Positions 14,038 to 16,405 of a stretch of DNA of 16,405 nt are shown one piece after another; within the stretch, counting starts at the first letter, position 1, and each line of letters starts with the position of its first letter. Origin of the DNA: Wenzhouxiangella sp. Its GTDB lineage: Bacteria > Pseudomonadota > Gammaproteobacteria > Xanthomonadales > Wenzhouxiangellaceae. The position numbers were made by a program, and so were the translations under genes. Where the stretch lies: the NCBI GenBank assembly GCA_021767625.1, contig JAASTB010000018.1, positions 1-16,405 of the forward strand. Reading direction: 5' to 3'. The notes beneath the pieces are model-generated. The model was not told where the DNA came from and searched no databases. It saw only the letters and a list, made by a program, of their open reading frames with translations.

Positions 14038-14568
14038 TCAACTGCAGTCGACGCGCTTGGCACCCGCGCGCCCCGTCGGGGACACCTCGATTTCCCGGTT
14101 GCTGTCGGTCGTGCATCCCGGAATTTCGAGTTCGAAAGTGACCGGGAAGGTCGTTCCCGCATCCCGATCGACGATGCCGCTGCCGACGTAGCGCACGAAG
14201 TCCGGATCGTCACCGGTATTGCTGATATCGCCATCGAGACCCTGCCAGACCTGCAGCACTTCGCCAACGCTGGCGTTGCTGTTGCCGGCGGCGTTGCCGT
14301 CGACGAACACGATCCATCCGTCTTCCCAGTCTCCCGTGCAGCTCGCGCCGTCGGAGCTGGCGCAGATCGACACCGGCGCGCGGCGCTTGACGGCTTCCGT
14401 GCGGGCCAGCTGGAAGGCGGTGAGGAAACTGTTGGCCTGCGCGGTCATGCGGTTGTTCTGGATGGTGCTGCGCATGCTCGGCAGGGCCACCGTGATCAGG
14501 ATGACCAGCACGGCCAGACCGATCATCAGTTCCAGAATGGTGAAACCGCGTTGAAATCTCGAGATCAC
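14038..14568 (-). CDS. fimT: FimT/FimU (GspH-type) minor prepilin
   Basis: A 176-residue GspH/FimT family minor pilin, first gene of the operon. The leader MISRFQRG is cut before FTILELMIGLAVLVILITVALP, with the glutamate at mature position 5. The family segment SFLTAFQLARTEAVKRRAPVSIC spans about 47-69 (given in two parts: SFLTAFQLARTEA, then VKRRAPVSIC), then GDWEDGWIVFVD at 79-90. The C-terminal region PTGRAGAKRVDC at 164-175 is basic and is bracketed by C151 and C175. In Pseudomonas both fimT and fimU precede pilV, whereas only one such gene is here, so FimU-like function is equally possible. The start is GTG at 14568, with only GGGG at 8 nt as ribosome site. A tiny upstream reading frame ends over the start in a GTGA overlap. 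Confidence 0.88.
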   Translation of the reverse strand: MISRFQRGFTILELMIGLAVLVILITVALPSMRSTIQNNRMTAQANSFLTAFQLARTEAVKRRAPVSICASSDGASCTGDWEDGWIVFVDGNAAGNSNASVGEVLQVWQGLDGDISNTGDDPDFVRYVGSGIVDRDAGTTFPVTFELEIPGCTTDSNREIEVSPTGRAGAKRVDCS

Positions 14569-14703
14569 GGCGTGCGCCCCGGTTGCATTAAGACATGCAT
14601 ACGCTACTGCCGGAGCGGCGGCGGGAAAAGAGGGAGGCGACGAGCGGGGCCGGAATCCGGATCAGTGGTAGATCGGCGGTCGATCAGCGGCCCCGAAACG
14701 CGA
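14569..14703 (-). promoter_or_regulatory. Probable promoter region of the fimT-pilE operon
   Basis: This stretch between the rpmE hairpin and the fimT start must hold the promoter if the seven-gene operon is transcribed from its own site. I see no convincing paired -35/-10 hexamers and no clear sigma-54 GG-N10-GC element. A 7-bp inverted repeat, GGGGCCG (14646-14652) with CGGCCCC (14688-14694), encloses three GATC tetramers and two GATCAG-containing arms, which might be a regulator site. The call rests mainly on position. Confidence 0.3.
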
Positions 14704-14740
14704 GAAAGCCACCGCCCGCGCGGGGCGGACAGTGGCTTTC
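14704..14740 (-). terminator. Hairpin downstream of rpmE, probable terminator
   Basis: GAAAGCCA (14740-14733 read on the minus strand) pairs with TGGCTTTC (14711-14704). Inside it CCGCCC (14728-14723) pairs with GGGCGG (14717-14712), with a 4-nt bulge. This is a long, stable stem 29 nt after the rpmE stop. The following sequence has only a short, interrupted T run, so termination may be partial. Confidence 0.6.
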
Positions 14741-14769
14741 GGGGGGATTCAATTCGGCGCGGCTGGGGC

Positions 14770-15021
14770 TTACTTCTTGCCCTTGCCGTAGCGCTGCTTG
14801 AAGCGGTCGACGCGGCCGCCCGAATCCATGATCTTGTGCTTGCCGGTGTAGAACGGGTGGGACTTGCTCGAGACTTCCACCTTGACCAGCGGATACTCGT
14901 TGCCGTCTTCCCACTCGATGGTTTCCTTGGTCTGGACGGTCGAGCGGGTCTTGAAGACGAGGTCGCTGGACAGGTCCTGGAACACCACTTCGCGGTATTC
15001 GGGATGGATTTCGGATTTCAT
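14770..15021 (-). CDS. rpmE2: 50S ribosomal protein L31, type B
   Basis: An 83-residue ribosomal protein L31 of the type B (YkgM-like) class. The sequence begins MKSEIHPEYREVVFQDLSSD and contains VEVSSKSHPFYTGKHK at about 48-63, then GGRVDRFKQRYG. No cysteine is present, so the zinc-binding CxxC of type A L31 is absent, and the protein does not need zinc. In E. coli the type B paralogue is induced by zinc starvation through Zur. I see no obvious Zur palindrome upstream, and in lineages with only this form it is constitutive. AGGA lies about 10 nt before the ATG. A hairpin follows the stop. It diverges from the lipoprotein gene. Whether the genome also encodes a zinc-binding L31 cannot be seen here. 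Confidence 0.95.
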   Translation of the reverse strand: MKSEIHPEYREVVFQDLSSDLVFKTRSTVQTKETIEWEDGNEYPLVKVEVSSKSHPFYTGKHKIMDSGGRVDRFKQRYGKGKK

Positions 15022-15145
15022 GGCACTCGGTTCCTGGGTCGATCTGACGAAAATAGCCGGGTATTGTCACGGATCGCCCCGTCAAATGCAAGCCACACCG
15101 CCGGCCGGGGCGCGGGCAATCAGCGAAACGATCCTGCGCGGAACA

Positions 15146-15174
15146 TTGACACCCTTGACAAGGTCTGATGTATT
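15146..15174 (+). promoter_or_regulatory. Strong sigma-70 promoter for the small lipoprotein gene
   Basis: A perfect -35 TTGACA at 15146-15151 is followed after 17 nt by TGTATT (15169-15174, 4 of 6), which is preceded by TG one base upstream (15166-15167), an extended -10. A second perfect TTGACA lies 9 nt downstream at 15155-15160. Transcription would start near 15181, just before the lipoprotein ribosome site, leaving a leader of about 24 nt. Confidence 0.65.
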
Positions 15175-15204
15175 GTGAAAGTCCACCCGCACGGGAGGTT
15201 CAAG

Positions 15205-15405
15205 ATGAGGACACTCACTCTTCTGCTCATCGTCACCGCGGCCCTCGCCGTTTCCGCCTGCGCCAGCGTTTCCGAAAAGCGCGCACCCACCGAAGTCGAC
15301 AAGGATTACGTCGGGGCCGTCGAAAGCCAGGCCCGGCTGTCCGGCGTCGACGTGCAGTGGGTCAACCCGCCTCGCCGGAACCGCACGACCGACGAAGAAG
15401 GCTGA
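15205..15405 (+). CDS. Small predicted lipoprotein of unknown function
   Basis: A 66-residue protein with a lipoprotein signal peptide: MRT, hydrophobic core LTLLLIVTAALA, then lipobox VSAC with the lipidated cysteine at C19. The residue after it is alanine rather than aspartate, so export to the outer membrane by the Lol pathway is expected. The mature 48 residues are polar (CASVSEKRAPTEVDKDYVG and a C-terminal VQWVNPPRR followed by an acidic end), with no recognisable domain. ATG 15205 is favoured because GGGAGG lies 6 nt upstream and the in-frame GTG at 15175 would precede the predicted transcription start. It diverges from rpmE2 and converges on priA, with a terminator between. I do not recognise a function. 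Confidence 0.8.
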   Translation: MRTLTLLLIVTAALAVSACASVSEKRAPTEVDKDYVGAVESQARLSGVDVQWVNPPRRNRTTDEEG

Positions 15406-15432
15406 CAGGCCGGTCGGACTCCAGGCGCGTCC

Positions 15433-15462
15433 AGCACCCGAAGGGGTGCTCGGAGTGGTTTT
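15433..15462 (+). terminator. Intrinsic terminator after the lipoprotein gene
   Basis: AGCACCC (15433-15439) pairs with GGGTGCT (15444-15450) around a GAAG loop, followed after 8 nt by TTTT (15459-15462). It lies between the convergent lipoprotein and priA stops. The delayed T run makes it a moderate terminator. On the other strand the stem could also serve priA, though there is no T run in that direction. Confidence 0.6.
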
Positions 15463-15473
15463 GCGCCCGAACT

Positions 15474-16405
15474 CTAGAGATCCAGCGGATCGACGTCCAC
15501 GTGCCAGCGCACGCGCCGCGCGCTCGGAAGCTCGTGTAGCGCGGCCAGTCGCGCGCTGATGTGATTGGACAGCGCGGCGCGGCTGTCGGACTGCAGCCAC
15601 AACTGGAAGCGCCAGTAGCCACTTCGCCGCGTCAGGATGGCGGGCAGTGGACCGATCGTCTCGATTCCCCGACCGCCCAGCAGTCGTGCCGCATCGACCA
15701 GGAAGCGTCGCGCCGGCTGCGCATCGTGCGCCTCGGCCCGCAGCAGGGCCAGCGCGTTGGCCGGCGGTAACCGGGCCTGACGACGCTCTTCCAGCAGGGG
15801 AGCGGCATAGGACAGGTAATCGCCTCGCCCGAGCGCCTCGAGCAGGGGGTGTTCCGGGTGCCGGGTCAGCAACAGGAATTCCCCCCGCCGGTCGCCGCGC
15901 CCGGCCCGGCCCGCCACCTGCGCCACGGTCTGCCCCAGCCTTTCGGGTGAGCGAAAGTCGGCGCTGAACAGCGCCTGGTCGACGTCGAGCACCGCCGCCA
16001 GGGTGACCCCGGGCAGGTGGTGACCTTTGGCCAGCATCTGCGTCCCGACCAGAACGCAGGGCTCACCCTGCCGAACCCGCTCGAGCAGGCGGTGGAACTC
16101 GTGCTTCCCGCCCATGGCGTCCCGATCCACCCGGTGAACGGGCACTTCGGGGAATCGTTCGGCGACTTCCTCCTCCAGGCGCTCGGTGCCGGCACCCAGT
16201 GCCACCAGCGCGGGTGATCCGCAGTCCGGGCAACGCCTGGGCTCGGGGCGCTGGCTGCCGCAATGGTGGCATTGCAGGCTGTGGATGGCTTGGTGGAAGG
16301 TCATGTGCGCGCTGCAGCGCTGGCAGTCGGCCTGCCACCCGCATTCCGAGCACATCAGCACGGGCGCATAGCCGCGCCGGTTCCGGTAGATCAGCACCTG
16401 CCCGC
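15474..16405 (-). CDS. priA: Primosomal replication restart helicase PriA, C-terminal part (cut by window edge)
   Basis: The last 309 residues of PriA, a 3'-to-5' superfamily 2 DNA helicase that reloads the replisome at stalled forks (full length about 730). The visible part begins at GQVLIYRNRRGYAP, then carries the eight-cysteine zinc region with pairs CSEC, CQRC, CHHC and CPDC. Helicase motif V region GTQMLAKGHHLPGVT...LDVDQALFSADFR follows, then motif VI QVAGRAGRG. The C-terminal domain ends DVDPLDL, as the family does. The N-terminal DNA-binding domain and Walker motifs lie beyond base 16405. It converges with the lipoprotein gene across 68 nt containing a terminator. All key residues in the visible part are intact. 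Confidence 0.97.
   Translation of the reverse strand, partial: GQVLIYRNRRGYAPVLMCSECGWQADCQRCSAHMTFHQAIHSLQCHHCGSQRPEPRRCPDCGSPALVALGAGTERLEEEVAERFPEVPVHRVDRDAMGGKHEFHRLLERVRQGEPCVLVGTQMLAKGHHLPGVTLAAVLDVDQALFSADFRSPERLGQTVAQVAGRAGRGDRRGEFLLLTRHPEHPLLEALGRGDYLSYAAPLLEERRQARLPPANALALLRAEAHDAQPARRFLVDAARLLGGRGIETIGPLPAILTRRSGYWRFQLWLQSDSRAALSNHISARLAALHELPSARRVRWHVDVDPLDL

Noticed and set aside
12379..14191. Plus-strand frames opposite pilW and pilV (12379-13065, 13448-14191)
   Set aside because: The minor pilin genes on the minus strand account for the region fully, with tight spacing and ribosome sites.
15022..15085. Promoter for rpmE2 on the minus strand (TTGACG at 15085-15080)
   Set aside because: No acceptable -10 hexamer lies 15-19 nt downstream of it, so I did not annotate it.

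Overview
The window is GC-rich, densely coded chromosomal DNA from a gammaproteobacterium. The protein families and gene order (yicC facing rph, rdgB followed by hemW, a complete type IV pilus minor-pilin operon, a type B L31, priA) fit Xanthomonadales/Chromatiales-like lineages such as Wenzhouxiangella. That placement is inferred from gene content and was not tested by a search.

Layout. (1) 1-2658 is a housekeeping block. On the minus strand lie yicC and the start of gmk, overlapping by 11 nt. Diverging from yicC are rph (TTG start) and rdgB, also overlapping by 11 nt. (2) 2659-2998 is a 340-nt gene-free spacer with low-complexity GGTTC-type and CCTGAAA-type tracts in opposite orientation, enclosing two GC-rich hairpins. 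(3) 2999-5559 holds hemW and an MFS transporter of the YcaD type, separated by a short palindrome/GGAACCTG tract. (4) 5579-6309 is a toxin-antitoxin module (RHH-like antitoxin, PIN-domain toxin) with its own promoter and a likely operator, ending near a hairpin. (5) 6358-7404 (-) encodes an AlgZ/FimS/LytS-type membrane histidine kinase. (6) 7498-14568 (-) is the type IV pilus tip/priming operon, transcribed fimT-pilV-pilW-pilX-pilY1-pilY2-like-pilE and closed by a clear intrinsic terminator. (7) 14770-16405 holds rpmE (zinc-free type B L31, -), a small lipoprotein gene (+) with a strong consensus promoter, and the 3' part of priA (-).

How the genes work together. The five minor prepilins and PilY1 would form the priming/tip complex of a type IVa pilus. 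The kinase just beyond pilE belongs to the family that, in Pseudomonas, controls exactly this operon through AlgR, but no response regulator gene lies beside it here. The slot downstream of the kinase is occupied by the convergent toxin-antitoxin module.

I found no CRISPR array, prophage, insertion sequence, tRNA or rRNA, and no convincing wholly new multi-gene system. The points most worth a second look are the orphan kinase beside the pilus operon, the GC mosaic and poly-aspartate linker in pilY1, the PilY2-like small secreted protein, and the composite repeat spacer after rdgB.
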